Positions 36,677 through 49,419 of a stretch of 64,000 bases of DNA are shown in pieces. The stretch spans positions 62,001-126,000 of the forward strand of contig CAADRB010000004.1 in the NCBI GenBank assembly GCA_900708905.1, given 5' to 3'. Each line of letters opens with the position of its first letter. The first letter of the stretch is position 1. Under the pieces are notes generated by a model. That model was not told the origin of the DNA, did no database searches, and saw only the letters and a program-made list of their open reading frames with translations. Origin of the DNA: Hymenolepis diminuta (Eukaryota > Platyhelminthes > Cestoda > Cyclophyllidea > Hymenolepididae). Made by a program: the position numbers and the translations under genes.

Positions 36677-39600
36677 CTGGTGAAGAGAGGAAAACAGTAA
36701 GATCATTTAAAATCATGTCATCCATACTAAATAAGATGGCGACAAGAAGAGATTAATCGCAAAGTTAAAATTAAGATGATTCTAGAGCTCAGACGAAGTA
36801 GGGTTAACCGGATCCCTGAATTTTCATCCCATTAACTCCTTTCCCTCTTCTTAGAGCTGAACTATCTTCCTCTTCCTATGTGTTCAGATATTTCCATATA
36901 AATAAACGTTGTGAAGGCTAATAAAAAGCAAGGTTCCAGTCCAACAACTTCAGCAGCAGTGTTCAAAGTCCTATTTCGTTCAGTTGCACGATGAATGGGC
37001 GACCAGGTAGCCTAAAAGGAAACTTCGAAATCTAATTCCTCTGTGTGTAAAAAAACAGAAATGGCCTTAAATTTTCTTCTTTCGCTTTCTTACTTGGCAC
37101 TCATGCATGCACACGGAAGCAGGACTGACACGCCTGTGTTCATCCCCAAGGTCACGTGTAACGATGTAAAATTCTTTTTTTACAAAACTTGAATCTAATT
37201 TCTGGGGTCAGTTTAGAAATATTACAACTGAAAGGCATTTAATTTAATACGCGGAGATTTAGTTCATTTGATCAAAAGAAAATGATCACTTAATATTCAT
37301 ATTAAAGTACAAACAAAGTACAAAGTTGCCAACTGCATGAGAATGTTTGCAGGAAATGCTATGCTTTTGCACTATGGATCATTGTTCCATATGCACAACC
37401 ATTACCAAGGGCTTCCAAAGCCTAATTCCGGTTGCTTTAAGTCTTATAAAAGACAGAAAAATTCGAAGTAGTTTAGTGATAGGAATCCAACGCTTCACAA
37501 TTTCAGTTACTCCAGTTTTTCTATTCATCTGTTTGCGATAAAACTTTCTCTATTCTAGTTGAAATGATAATACGATAATTCTTAAGTTAACTTTAAAATT
37601 AAGTGCTGTCTTCCCCAATATTACAAAAAATATTCTGCGATGACAATAATCTTCAGAGGTTAAAATGTTATGCTTAATATTTGTCATTGCATGGACGACA
37701 CGAAATCAAGAAACTCGAAGTGACATTTAATGAACTGATCGATAAAAATAATATTTTGTTTAAAATATTTATTTGGACGGTTCTAGAAAATAAAATGCTA
37801 TTTCCATCTCTAAAGGTCTTTTTGACAGACACTATTGGACTAGCGGGTGGAGAACCAGATTGAATAAAACGAATCTGTCGGTCAACTAGTGAATCAAATG
37901 AAAGTATGAATTCGTATCTAAAATATTATAATTTTATAGAAACTACGATATTTCCCAGATTTATAACAAAAAAAAATATTTTACACGAGTCGTCGTCAGT
38001 AAAGCTGCTTTTAATCATGTTTTCATCAGAACATAGTTACGGCAATCAACCATAAATCGAGTTATTTTGCTACCATAGAGATCGTAATAAATTTGACCAG
38101 GGTAGTACATTTAATGCTCATATACGAAGAAACAAATTATGTGAAGAGGATATATTTAGCTCACCATGACTGACTTATAAATAAAGGTCACCGAAATAGA
38201 AGAATCTTACTCTGCATTTCTTACTACTTTTTTAGGAGTGAGTTTGGATAGGTACAGACTTATTTTGATTAAAGTGATAGATAATGATTTTTCTCATTAT
38301 CAATATTCTTTCAGTCTAAAATAATTTGGCAATTTCGGAAGGGTAATAGAATAGTACGCTGACAGTAAGCAAAAAACCATTACTTAGTCAATCTGTGGGT
38401 CTGGGGTACTATCTATCTAAGTTGAGTTGTAGAAGTTGATTAGAGCATGAAGGAGACAGTTAATGATCAGGAGATTGGCTACCATCAAAAACTATATTGA
38501 AGTTATCTTTGGGTATATGATCCATCTGTTACCAATCCTTTCCTCTACCAAAGTCATGTTTTGTGAACACTTCTCTTAATAATATAGGAGAGTTAAACTC
38601 ACTAAGATATGACATACAATCAGTGCTATTTATATAATAAATGAGCGCTTCAAAAAGAATGTGTGCTATTAAAACTTTTAATGTTCCTCTATATGTATGG
38701 TGCAACGTTTCCTATCAAGTTAGTATCAAACATTTTTACGATAAATGAACAAGAAAAAAAATCATAACCATTTGTTACGCTGCATTCTCGTATGTAATGA
38801 AGGTGTGATCTAACCCTTTTTACATAATGATATTTGACTTAAATCACAGCGACATCCACATAACATAATCACACGTTGTAGGGTTAGTATAGAGAGGAAA
38901 TTTTGCAATTTCCCTACTTTTGATTAAAGAAACTGTGTAGCCATTTTCCGGTTTTTTCGAAAAGAGTATAATAATTATTAGCCATAACAAAGCAAGTTTA
39001 GATCATGGGAAAACATCTGAACGCGGGGAGTAAACAAATTGTCGAAGTCGATCAGAACTAAACAATGATGTCATGGCATTAAGAGTCTAACTTTCTTTGA
39101 ATTCTGGTTGTCCCAATCTAATTACGTTTAGTTTATTGCGTAACAGCTAAATGTCTCAGCGTTCAAATATCTTCATTCGACTCCTAAGTTTATTTGTGAG
39201 TTCATGTACGCGATTTTCAGGACTTTTTGAACAGTTGGTTTGATTGAGTTCCTAGCTATGCCACCTCAAACCATATGTATCTTCGTACGGCCAAGTGCAA
39301 ATAGATGAGATCAGAAAGATTTCTTACTAATTGAACAATTCAATTACTCCATTTTATGATATTCGGGTTACCGTAGAAACTTCTACAGTTTATTCCCTTT
39401 TCGTGAGAAGAATTTTGTCAGGTTATTCGGATAACTAACCACTGTAACTATTTTTAGACTTTGAAAGGAACAGGAAGGACAGTCACTTCGGGTGAAAGTC
39501 TTTATCCTTTATTTCTTTTTATGTTAATTATTGAAAACATCAAATTATCAAGGAAATAGCATCAATTTAATTGCAAATGTGTTTTCATCCTTGTCCCCAA

Positions 39601-40864
39601 AATGTCTACTTAAGCATAACTTGAGTCCGCGGAATATTAATAATGCTTGTGGGAGGGGTAATGAGGATCTATAAAATATTTTTTTTAACAGAAAAAAACA
39701 ATTGGTTGTTAAAGTAATAAAGGAAGAGCGATTAAAATAATACATTTGTCATTTGCAAATCTTAGCTTGTACAAATGAACCATTCTGAGCTTGAGAATGT
39801 GAAACCAGCACAAATGCCCGACCTTATAAAATTTTCCAGTTTCAATTTTTGCTATAAAATAAATTAAAATTCGTTTGTAAAATGTATTATAACAGAAGCA
39901 TAAATGTGAATGCAAACCGAAATCTAGCACAATTGTCCTCCAATCATTTTTTAAGGTAAAATTTGACTTACTAGCCAACTAGGAACACCTTTGGAACAAA
40001 ATGAGACCGATGACAGCTTGTGTCTTTGAGACGTCCTTATTTCTTAAGATCTTGAATTTTCACCTTCCTCTCAATTTGGTGAATATGAGCGTTTAATATC
40101 TTTTAAAAATATTACTATAACGGTGTACTGTCTTCTGCGATGAGAACTGATTTATGGAAAGATATCTAATTTATTTTAATGTTTGAATTTGAAGAGAGAG
40201 GTTTCGGAATGACGTCTACAGTTATACAATATGGCGCCTAATTAAAAATTAAAAGAAGGCAGATAGAAGTAAGATAGATATTGAAGTTATCACTTGATGT
40301 TCCAGGTTTTTTCATTAATTATGAACATTAGATTTTGCGTTCTAATTAGTTTACCCGTTTGATCTTTGGTGTCTGCTTTTTCAAACGGCCATAATTCTCT
40401 AAAAGGAATTATTTCAGTAGCTTAGTGATTTATTTTTCAATTGAATTTTTAATTATTGGGTGAAATGGTCAAGAAGTAATAAAATTCTTCAGTGAAATCG
40501 AAACGTTCAAATTAAACTTAAGTAGTTCTGTCTATGACAGAAACAGATCGTATTTCATTTGCTACTATTTCGAGAGATTAAGTATAAGACAGTTGTTTGT
40601 GTACTTGGCTGTCTGCATATACAAGATTTATAAGTTTTGGTTAGACATGTTATCTAGCTGTCCGTCTGAATTTCTAGTCATGGGATTTAGACACATCAGG
40701 CAGTGTGAGACTCTGGAACACCATGTAATAAAAGATAGATAGACAGAATTTGTAGGTTCTCTAGTACATTTTAATTACATGCAGCAAATTTACTTCTTTA
40801 AGTGGTAACGTATAGAAAATGTTTTCCAGAATTCACCTTGGTTAGAGGGGGTAAAATTTTGAAG

Positions 40865-40995
40865 CCCCCCAGTGAGAAATTCGATTTCTGTCACCCCTTT
40901 TACTAATCAGACTTAACCAGTGTGATTGGCCATTCCCCTCATCTATAGGCATCGAACCGGTGACCTTTGACTTCATAGAAGATTCATTGTTAACC
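40865..40995 (-). repeat. SINE copy
   Basis: Reverse-oriented copy. 'cagacttaaccagtgtgatt', 'ggccattcccctcatct' and 'gaaccggtgacctttgactt' match the reversed body and B-box region of the family. Confidence 0.6.
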
Positions 40996-42084
40996 GGTCC
41001 ACACAACTTTTGGAGCGTCGAAGCATTGGATTGTAAGTCAATGTTATGCTTTACTGTTTTTTCTTTTGGTCTCTCTAGTCCTAAAGCTGATTTAAGACTA
41101 AATAACCTGGGACTACCTGCATGTTCTCTATGATAGCAATCTCGCCCATTTTGAGGGTACGTGAGATGAGGAAGGTATCTATGATTCCCGTCTTACGAAA
41201 CCATCATATGGGCATCCATTTAATAATAATGTCGTCATCTGGTGTATATCGATTGGTTTTGAACACGTGTCTATCAACAAAACTAATATCCCAATGATCC
41301 TTCTAATCACTAATCTAGCAATAGCTTCTCAGGCTCAGACAATGAGTTTCGTATCATATACTCTTCTCTCTCATCCCATCTCGGACGAAATGTTTGCCCT
41401 GGAGACGGTAAATTTCTCCCCCATAGAGTGAATTTTGCCATTCCAGTTGTTAAGCTGAGCCTGATAAGCTCCAATTTCAGTTAAAATTCATCCTTAATAA
41501 CTAAGAATTAGAAACAGGTAGAAATCAGAGTCTATTTTATCCGATTTTTTATATATTCCGAAAAAGCGAAATGAAAGAGAATCGAGTAGAGTTAAAAAAT
41601 GGCATCTCGCATCTAAATCCTTCACAAAATTTACATAAAACAATACGACCTAACATTTCAAGACTCAAACTTTAGGATCAAAATCTTAGATTTCTGAGTG
41701 ATAGCACATTTTCTCCGCGTTTAAAGCTGGTTGACGAGAAAATTTAATAGTGAGGTTGGTCATACAATCTATTACCACATACTCTATCAACTAGTAGATA
41801 GTTAGTTTAAAAATTACGCCTACGATATCACAGATGAAATTATGTCATCCGAGCATTTCATATGAAGATGATACTGAAAAGATGAGATAAGCCTTAAAAT
41901 TAAAACCCGTTGATTCCAGAACTCAAATGTAGTAGGCTTCCCTGATCTCCTTACTCTCACTCCAGTTACCCTCTTTCTGAACTCGAAGTTTCTTTTTATA
42001 ACTGCGTGCTAAGATGTAATGCTTATACCACCACAGTACGTCCGTCTCTTCTTCAGAAGGACTATTATCTACTGAACTAATGAA

Positions 42085-42285
42085 ATGAAAATGACAGTAT
42101 ATTGTATTACATTATCTTTGTTAGCAGCCGGCAGCCTTCATTCTGTTTTTGGCCATACATTTTTGTCTGTCAGTTTGACTGCATGTAGTGTCTGGAAATT
42201 CGATCTATGCCTGCGCGTCCAGACTATGATTCATTGTCTGCACTGTAACAAAGAAATCTCTCTCTTCGCTTATCATAGTGACTAA
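42085..42285 (+). CDS. Small ORF, possible secreted Cys-containing peptide
   Basis: A 66-codon ATG ORF. Residues 1-23 (MKMTVYCITLSLLAAGSLHS then VFG) look like a signal peptide with a cleavage site before HTFLS. The remainder contains four cysteines, including 'HCLHC'. There is no recognised family and no homologous copy in the window. The signal-like start is the only reason to list it; one such ORF is not unexpected by chance. Confidence 0.15.
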   Translation: MKMTVYCITLSLLAAGSLHSVFGHTFLSVSLTACSVWKFDLCLRVQTMIHCLHCNKEISLFAYHSD

Positions 42286-42681
42286 GATGGCCAAATTGTG
42301 TTGGACTAATGCAAAGTCCATTTTCTAAAGCCAAATGTTTTACTTCCTGTGTTTCTTTTGGCTTTCGTAGTTTCTCTTTATCGATGAAGAGTTCTATCGT
42401 TAATTAAATACGCGAAAGATCAGGGGTTAAAAGCTACCTTAGATAGGTACTGAAACAACAAGGAACATGTGATTTTAGTTCTACGTTCAGTTTGAACATA
42501 TTGTAGTTTTTTCTTTGGATGACAATTTAAAATCAAAGAAAACAAGTGGCTCATTAATAAAATATTATTCATTAATAAACTAAACGTCATTTAACCTATT
42601 TGCAAATGTAGTCACTTCTCACTTTGTTTAAATTAACTGAATTTTGAATCGCCATAGAATTTAGCTGCCTTCACAGTTGCC

Positions 42682-42703
42682 GTGTGTGTGTGTGTGTGTG
42701 TGT
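42682..42703. repeat. (GT)11 microsatellite
   Basis: Uninterrupted dinucleotide run of 22 nt. Confidence 0.95.
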
Positions 42704-43029
42704 TAACGATCACAAACTTGTGACAACTTCAAGTACTACATTCGAGGTGATTTCTAACGACGTCACCCTACTTAAATCCCATTTCTGACGAAAATCTTGG
42801 GTGGCAACTTGGGAGGTCTACAGCATAAATATGTGGAATCATTTTATTTCTTGGTTGAAGATGCAAATATAGGTCATGAGAGTTGGTAATTTTATTTACT
42901 ATTCTATTGAAAAATATGGTGAGACATTTTTCGCATTTAATTTCCTATCTAGCTTATTAAAAGAAATAAACCTCCTAAGTTTTTTAGAGATGCGCGGAGA
43001 AATCTTGACCTAGGTAAAGGGAAGGCATC

Positions 43030-43180
43030 TTACAGTCGCTCTGATGAAAAGCTCATATTTAACCTTTACTTCTGCTGATCAAAATTAATCATTGTGGCCA
43101 TCCACCTCACTGAATTTGCATTGATGGACATCGATCTCGTGACCTCTGACTAGATAGACATCGACCATTGCACCATGCCT
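43030..43180 (-). repeat. SINE copy
   Basis: Reverse-oriented copy with 'ggccatccacctcactgaat', 'catcgatctcgtgacctctg' and the terminal 'accattgcaccatgcc' corresponding to the A-box end. Confidence 0.6.
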
Positions 43181-43734
43181 TTAGAAAGCATTTCAAATGT
43201 TCATCTGGAGTAGAAGAAAGCTCTTCTGATGTCCCTTTAAAGAGAGACCGGTAACTCTCTAAAGAACTGCATTTACTAATGCTATTAGTCATTTCAATTA
43301 TTGGCTACCTAGAAATAGATCTAGATAAAATGATATTTGAATTATTGTTTCCCAGCAAGAATTTACAAGATTATGAATGTTTCATGGCCAGTTGTCTTCA
43401 CCTTATACAGAATAAGTAACGAATCTTTTCCATATGGAATTAATAGTTATTATTGCTTGAAAGAAGGAAAAAAACGGGTCTTTTTTCCCAAAAGCTTTTT
43501 GCATGATAGCAATTAGACATGCGCCGAGGACATAAAGGCTAAGTTTTCAGACAGAGGAACATAAAGCAAATGCCTTCCTTTTTATATCCTTGGTTTATTT
43601 GCAAAATGCGTTTTAATTCTGAAGCATTCTATTCTAAACTATCGAAAGCTGGGGAAAATATAGTTTTTCTCAATCAATTTCGGTGCTTCTTTTCAATGGA
43701 TTTGCTTAAATGCTTCCCAGACGTAGTAAGGTAG

Positions 43735-43935
43735 TGTTACCAACACTGAAGGTAGGTAAAGGAAAGTATCCTAGAGTCATACCTACGAGAGACTCACATT
43801 CTACCATCCGTCTTGTTGACTAGAATTAACCAGTGCGGTTGGCCATTCATATCACTGGATGAGATCCGGTGAAGGTCAATCTCATGACCTTCAGCTTAAC
43901 AGATACGTCCGTTGTTCATTGCACCACAGAGCACG
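43735..43935 (-). repeat. SINE copy, one of the most complete
   Basis: Read on the minus strand it runs from the head 'gtggtgcaatgaacaacgga' through 'ggtcatgagattgacc', 'ccaaccgcactggttaattc', 'gatggtagaatgtgagtctc' and 'actctaggatactttccttt' to 'cagtgttggtaacact'. It serves as the reference for the family order. Confidence 0.7.
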
Positions 43936-44509
43936 ACAACACTATTAAAAATGGGCAAGAACTTACGGCTCGAAATTCTCTAATAGTCAGTATCTACTAG
44001 TAGGATTGATCGATGATATTTTAGTAAAAGAAGTCAGTGCTCTTAAGTATAGCCGGAAAGATTTTTCATTTAGATATTCCATAAAGTTTTGGAGTTGAGA
44101 ATTATTATTATTAATGAAAAAAGAAGCCGAATATTCCTCAGTTATTTTGTTCATTTTAGTATTTAGAAACACGCGCCCTGCACATAACGACACTGCATTT
44201 TCAGAAACTGAAAAATAAAACGAAATGCATTTCCTCTTTTTATATCATCTAGTTCATTTGCAAAAAGTACTTTGCATTTTTTAACGCTTTCCCTTCTAAT
44301 GCATCAAAGGCTAGGGGAAAGTCAACTTCCCTAAAAAAGTTTTCCGTCACTCCAACCAAGTAGAAATGCTTTAACTCTTTTATTATCATGATCATTGTGA
44401 TTCTAGAATCTTAGCAATGCGTACCAGAAATAAGCTCCTAGATTCAAAGAGGTACCAGCTTTTAACATTACCATTAGATTAGGAAGAGATACAAAGATTG
44501 TCATTAGTA

Positions 44510-44700
44510 CAGCGGTCAACCGAAATGGTTAGACCTAATCGATACGGATGCCAGAATGCGACTTTCTCATCAGGCAGACTCCATGATCCTATTCTTCTGC
44601 TCAATACGAGTTTTGGAAAAGCTTCCCTTTAAATGGCTTGGAAATTATCATTGGTCTATGATAACTATGTCCGTGCCTAAGGTAAACTGTTATGAAAATT
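44510..44700 (+). repeat. SINE copy, variant with long 3' part
   Basis: Contains 'agcggtcaaccgaaatggtt', 'ccagaatgcgactttctcat', 'cagactccatgatcctat' and then 'ctgctcaatacgagttttgg', a 3' block shared with 19200-19260. It is possibly a subfamily distinguished by that 3' block. Confidence 0.55.
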
Positions 44701-45404
44701 CATTTAACGCTTTTTTCTAATCTCTTATCTGCCGCATAAGGAATTTTACGTTGATTTAACTATGACTCATTCCTTTTCCATCAAGCTATTTATTTATTTG
44801 CCTAAGTTAACTTTATTGAACTATTCATATCCCATGACAGGGTAAAAACTTTACAACTTTTCATCATGGGGGGAACATCCAGACTCATAGGAAGGGGAAG
44901 TTCACTAAAAGGTAGTATATTCACATTTAAGGCAGAATATTCACTTAGTAGATATGTGAGTCGGAGAATCAGGAGAACCCTACTTTATCCGATTTCCAGG
45001 ATCATCAGGTCAACTGTTTTTCTCACTTTGAAGTCATTTCGGACTTTTCCTTTCTTTTCACCGTCTTTTTCTCCCTTAAAAATTTGAATAACAAGCTTCC
45101 ACGTAATTTCGTAACCATCTTCACATAATCCTTGTAGTTCCCATCTATTGCAGTTTGTCTTGATCGACCCGTCAGTATCTTCTCATCTTGCTTTCACTTC
45201 CGAAGAATCAATGACTCCGACAATCCATACATATAATATGGCTTTTATACACATCTTTCAGTTGTGGTTGATGTTCGATAAATGGGTGAATATGATCCTT
45301 CGCCTCGAATACCTGTTTATCATCCGTCTGAAATTGCCTTAACTAACTCTTTGTGTGTGCAGAAGCAGAGGCACTTTCTTTTAACAAATCCGATTCCAAT
45401 AACA

Positions 45405-45600
45405 TTTATTATTTTTTTCCTCTGCGAAGACCTGTCCATTGATCAAGTCTTCGTCTTTGTAATCGTGTGGCAAGATTTCTCAGAGGGATTTTTTCTGCAA
45501 GGCTTTTAACATCCATTTCTTTCCCGTTGTAAAATTCTAACATCATTCGTCGAATAGGGTTCTGAATAAAATCGAATCTATTATCATCCATCAACTCTGA
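45405..45600 (-). repeat. Coding-like repeat R5 copy 2, 61-aa ORF
   Basis: Minus-strand ORF beginning 'MMDDNRFDFIQNPIRRMM', with 'LAEKIPLRNLATRLQRRRLD', ending at TAA 45409. It is related to 21.1-21.33 kb. The Arg-rich C-terminus differs from copy 1, where the same DNA is read in another frame, so one or both copies are frameshifted. Confidence 0.4.
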
Positions 45601-45789
45601 ATAAATGGATATGCATATAAATTAAGATGTATTCTTTTCTATCTGGCAATTGCTTGTCTTTCCAGTTAGAAGACTGATACTCTCTCTTCTAATAATTCAT
45701 AAAAGTATCCTATAACTGTATCTCCTGCTGGTAGAGATTTGGAAGGGATGTATGGCAGTCTTCTCATAATATGCCGTTCTGATGATTAG

Positions 45790-45972
45790 GTATGCCCCGA
45801 AATCGTGGCATGTGAAGTGGAAGTTAGAGATATTCCCACTGTGCAAAAATTCCTGCATATGAAAGACCATCTTCTTAATCGTACACAAAAGGAAATGAGG
45901 AGGTTTAAAAAGTGGGAAGAAAGTGCCTTAAAAAAGCAGTCTTCCTCTATGGAAATCGGAAATTTGATCTAA
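45790..45972 (+). CDS. Candidate terminal exon (unrecognised)
   Basis: An open stretch of 60 codons after a possible acceptor (ctgatgattag) and ending in TAA. It reads 'VACEVEVRDIPTVQKFLHMK', then 'DHLLNRTQKEMRRFKKWEES', a highly charged, helix-prone sequence unlike translated AT-rich noise. It has no ATG until codon 24, so an open-from-ATG search would miss it. It lies 190 bp from the R5 copy on the other strand. Function unknown. Confidence 0.22.
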   Translation, partial: VCPEIVACEVEVRDIPTVQKFLHMKDHLLNRTQKEMRRFKKWEESALKKQSSSMEIGNLI

Positions 45973-47188
45973 CACATCCAAAATGTAGAACTTGCAAAAA
46001 AGAATTCTGTTGAAATAGTGGCTTCTGTGCACTTTGTAGGAAATTAATCCCAAACAAAAAATGGAAATGCCGACGAAAGGGACTGAGAACCTCGGCGTTT
46101 TTTGGTTATTGTGTTCTACTGATTGTCTAAATGTCCGCTTGAAAGGCTACTCAAAATGCTAAACTGTTCTTTTTGCAATTAGGGAGATTGAGTGAGGAAT
46201 ACAGGTGTGTCTAAAGTGCAATGATTTTTCTCTCAAAATTAGGAGGTTATGGCCGTGTCTTCAAAATGTAGCCTGGTCTCAAATGCGGCCGTTATTTAAT
46301 AGAATGTCTCCCTAGTCTAGACATAAATTATGTCTACATCTGTTGTAACCTCAGCCCCGACATCCTAATCCCAAATTCAGGACTATCTGCCCATCATGAA
46401 TCATAAACTAGCATTTTGTAGCGCACGCAGACTGTGGGAAGGTTAAAAGGCGGTTTTCTTTAAGTGCAAGTTGGGCCCACATTGCTGAGCCTTTTATATC
46501 TATTATTGCTTAAACAGCCCCCGAGATTACAGTTTTCAAAAAATCATTATTATCAAGTAACCGAGTAATAAGCACTGAATATTAATTGGTAATCCAGTCG
46601 ATGAATCAGGAAATTCGAATTTCGGAATGTGAAGAAGTAAACTACCCATTATATAGAAAGTTTCCACCTGATTCCAAAATTCAAATAAGGTCGGATTCTT
46701 TAATTTCGACACCTTTTCGATCGCCTTCTCTTTATCATTTACTGAATTCACTGTTAACCGATTTCAGTTGCTTTCTTACAATTAAAAAATGTTACATTTT
46801 TCCCTTGTAGGATGTTACGAGCCTAAATGCTTTGAACCTATCACAGCTAACCAGAAATGAAGAATTTTTCGAGTTCTTTTCTTTTATTGTAGGAGAGACT
46901 CAGTGCACAACTTCAATTGCGCATCTAGTGTGGAGTGACCCAATTACCGGACATACACAAACCGCGTGCACAGAATGCGTTGTGGTGCATGTGAAGCACC
47001 CAATTTGTGGCTCGAATTGACTGAATCGCCATGGTAATAAGACTTGAATAAGCCTTGTGCGGGCTAATATGGATTGTAGATTTTTTGCAAACAGGTGCGT
47101 ATGTGTCTACACAACTGTGTCAGACGCAGCCAGTTGAGATTTATTAAATCTGACGTCTCATTATGAGGACTTGGAGACTTACCTACAC

Positions 47189-47213
47189 CGGGAGGGGGGA
47201 GGGGGGGGGGAGG
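47189..47213 (+). other. G-rich tract (possible G-quadruplex)
   Basis: Blocks of GGG, six G and ten G separated by single A, followed by 'agg'. Meets the G-quadruplex pattern if the long run is split. Confidence 0.5.
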
Positions 47214-47649
47214 AAGCGAGAGTCTTTTATCTTGTAATGTTTTCTATTTACGTTCTTAATCTCTGACTGACTACCAAACTTAATTAATTCAGAAACATAA
47301 ACTGGGACTTCAAAGCAAAAATTTAGAATATGTACAAACAGTTTAAGATTTGAATTTGAGAGAAAATATGGTGTATGCAATGTTGGGGTTTATACTTAAA
47401 AACTTTTGCTCAAAATGGAAATCACCTGACTGCCTTTTTCATAGAACTATTTAGAGTAGATTAGGATTTATCAAAATACCTCCTTTCAATAATCTCTTAG
47501 AACATACATACAATCATACAAACACAAGATGATTGAGAAGGAAGATTCTTTTATAAAAATCATGTGATTTAAATAATTAATTGGTTTATTTTCATAGGAA
47601 ATGAAGATGAGAAGAACACTCTTAACTGAGGGTTTAATTTGAAATTCGA

Positions 47650-47830
47650 ATTTTACATTCGTCTGCAGTTTTTAAACCCCTCGGAAATCCATTACAGAAC
47701 TTGTGAAGTTGTATCGGCCTGAGCATATGTTTCTGCAATGATACATCGCCATTGTTGTCCTTGAGCAACAAGTTTCAAACTTATAGAATGCTGATAACTT
47801 GGCATGCTAACGGTGCTTTAGCGTCCTTTT
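47650..47830 (-). repeat. Coding-like repeat R3 copy, reversed
   Basis: On the minus strand contains 'caagttatcagcattctata' and ends 'ggggtttaaaaactgcagac' then 'gaatg', matching the family 5' and 3' landmarks. Confidence 0.45.
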
Positions 47831-48054
47831 GGGGAATTACTTTACATCTCCTTTAGTTTCGGTATTGGGAAAGACGAAGTCTTAACTGCAGTTCATTTTT
47901 GTGAGTTTGATGTTGTAAAAATCATTTTAATTCCAAATCGAAAATCATATTTATCTTTTTTAACTTAGCACTGACATGAATGATTATCTTGGCAAATTTT
48001 CTTCCTCTAACTATTATTATTATTGTCCATATCAAGGAGAATAATTGCCAATTT

Positions 48055-48365
48055 TCATTGTGGTAAAGCAATAGAAATTAGTGAACATGATAAAGGGGGG
48101 CATCGAAAAGACGTTTAAAGCAAGGCCAAGGTATCGAAAGAGTCCTGCTCCATTTGATTTCTGAATTTCGGGGTGTAAAGTATTCACATAACGGTAGTTC
48201 GTCACCTTGATTACCAAGCACATTCTTGTTTGAGATATTCAGTACTTATCGACTACTTGTTTACTTACAATGGTCAGTCTCATCACTTCAATTGTATTCA
48301 TTTTTCTTCCGAAGGTTGAGGAAGTGGAATGATCTTGCATGACGTTAATCAGCTTACATGATCTT
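48055..48365 (+). repeat. Dispersed repeat R6 copy 1
   Basis: Aligns over about 310 bp with 61745-62080. Landmarks in order are 'gataaaggggggcatcgaaa', 'tcgtcaccttgattaccaag', 'cagtctcatcacttcaattg' and 'gaatgatcttgcatgacgtt'. Direction is arbitrary; no open reading frame is retained. Confidence 0.5.
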
Positions 48366-48434
48366 CATGTGATAACGATTTTTTTCTTTTGTAGTCAGTA
48401 TAATTCATAGAGTGTATTTTTAATTTAACAAAAA

Positions 48435-48730
48435 CTATTTTTTATGTTTGCCCTCGAGATAATCAATTCCCACAGTTTCACCAAGTCGCCCATCAGCCTT
48501 ATCAGTTAGCAAACGTACTCCACTCCTCACAGCTTGACAGATATTCGAGACATAAACTATTATGAGTCCTGTGGCAGTTTGATTTTCAGACATCAACAAT
48601 ATGAAGACTACTTGTAGTGATTTATATTTAGCCTTCGTTGATTTAATAAAGTGCCTTGGAGCAGCTGTATTTCTTTCATACCTGGGTCTGAATCGACTGT
48701 AGCCTAGTGACATCTAGTGGCACCTAGACT
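48435..48730 (-). repeat. Coding-like repeat R4 copy 2 with 92-aa ORF
   Basis: Contains an intact ATG ORF (48713-48435) starting 'MSLGYSRFRPRYERNT' and including 'APRHFIKSTKAKYKSLQVVF' and 'LLTDKADGRLGETVG'. A related sequence at 20.3 kb shows it belongs to a dispersed family, so it is more likely part of a mobile-element protein or a retrocopy than a single-copy gene. No known domain was recognised, no signal peptide is seen, and it lies directly beside repeat R6. Confidence 0.45.
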
Positions 48731-49419
48731 TCTAGATTTCTAGAATTTCATCAGTATAGAAGAGATTTACTTTTCAAAACTAAGTTATTCACCCAAGTTG
48801 GTGTCAGAAAAGGCAGACTTATACCTGATCTTAATGGGTTTTTATTTAACATTCTTCTCTCTGGTCTTTCCTATTTAAACCTTCACTCAACTCTTTCAAG
48901 TAGATCATTAGAAAGAACCTTTAAATTCTTTCTACAGATAATTCCTTCTTCGCCTTTAAATAGAATAGATCACAACAAACCCAACTATGATTTGCCAACT
49001 GGTGTGATTCCTTTGTCCAGCAGATGGGTGGTACAAGAATTTTGTGAAAAAGGATGGTTCTGCAATGAAAATTTGTAATCCAGATTTCTCGAATGAAGAA
49101 CATAATGATGAAAAGATAAGACAAATATGATCGAGGTTCAAACTGAAAAAACAGTTGACTTTACAATTTTGAAGCTCTGATGGAGTAGGATGCTCCTAGA
49201 TGCTTTTGATGTCTTCCCATGATGAAGAGTTGTAAAGCTATTTGCCCAACTGTGGGACACTTCCGTTGGGTGCATTTTAGATTCAAAGTTAATAAAAGAA
49301 CTATTGAATAAAATTCGCACTGCGTAAATTTTACTTCAATATTCATCTGAGAATTTTGCAGAAAGACGCGACAACTGATCATCATGTGGCTAAGGTAATT
49401 CATAAGGTCATAAGAGTAA

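Larger units (their letters stand above)
34561..40860. other. Gene-poor stretch upstream of cyclin G
   Basis: Apart from the R2 copy at 35765-35845 and the candidate exon at 36562-36676 nothing is supported. If the cyclin G gene has distant 5' exons they would lie here. Confidence 0.5.

Noticed and set aside
41140..41270. Possible additional SINE copy
   Set aside because: 'gaaggtatc' and 'gggcatcc' resemble family blocks but the order and the remaining body do not match.
48921..49403. Cluster of overlapping minus ORFs suspected to be a second mariner
   Set aside because: None of the mariner motifs (HHDNARPH, SPDLAP, HTH block) or inverted ends could be found in either strand.
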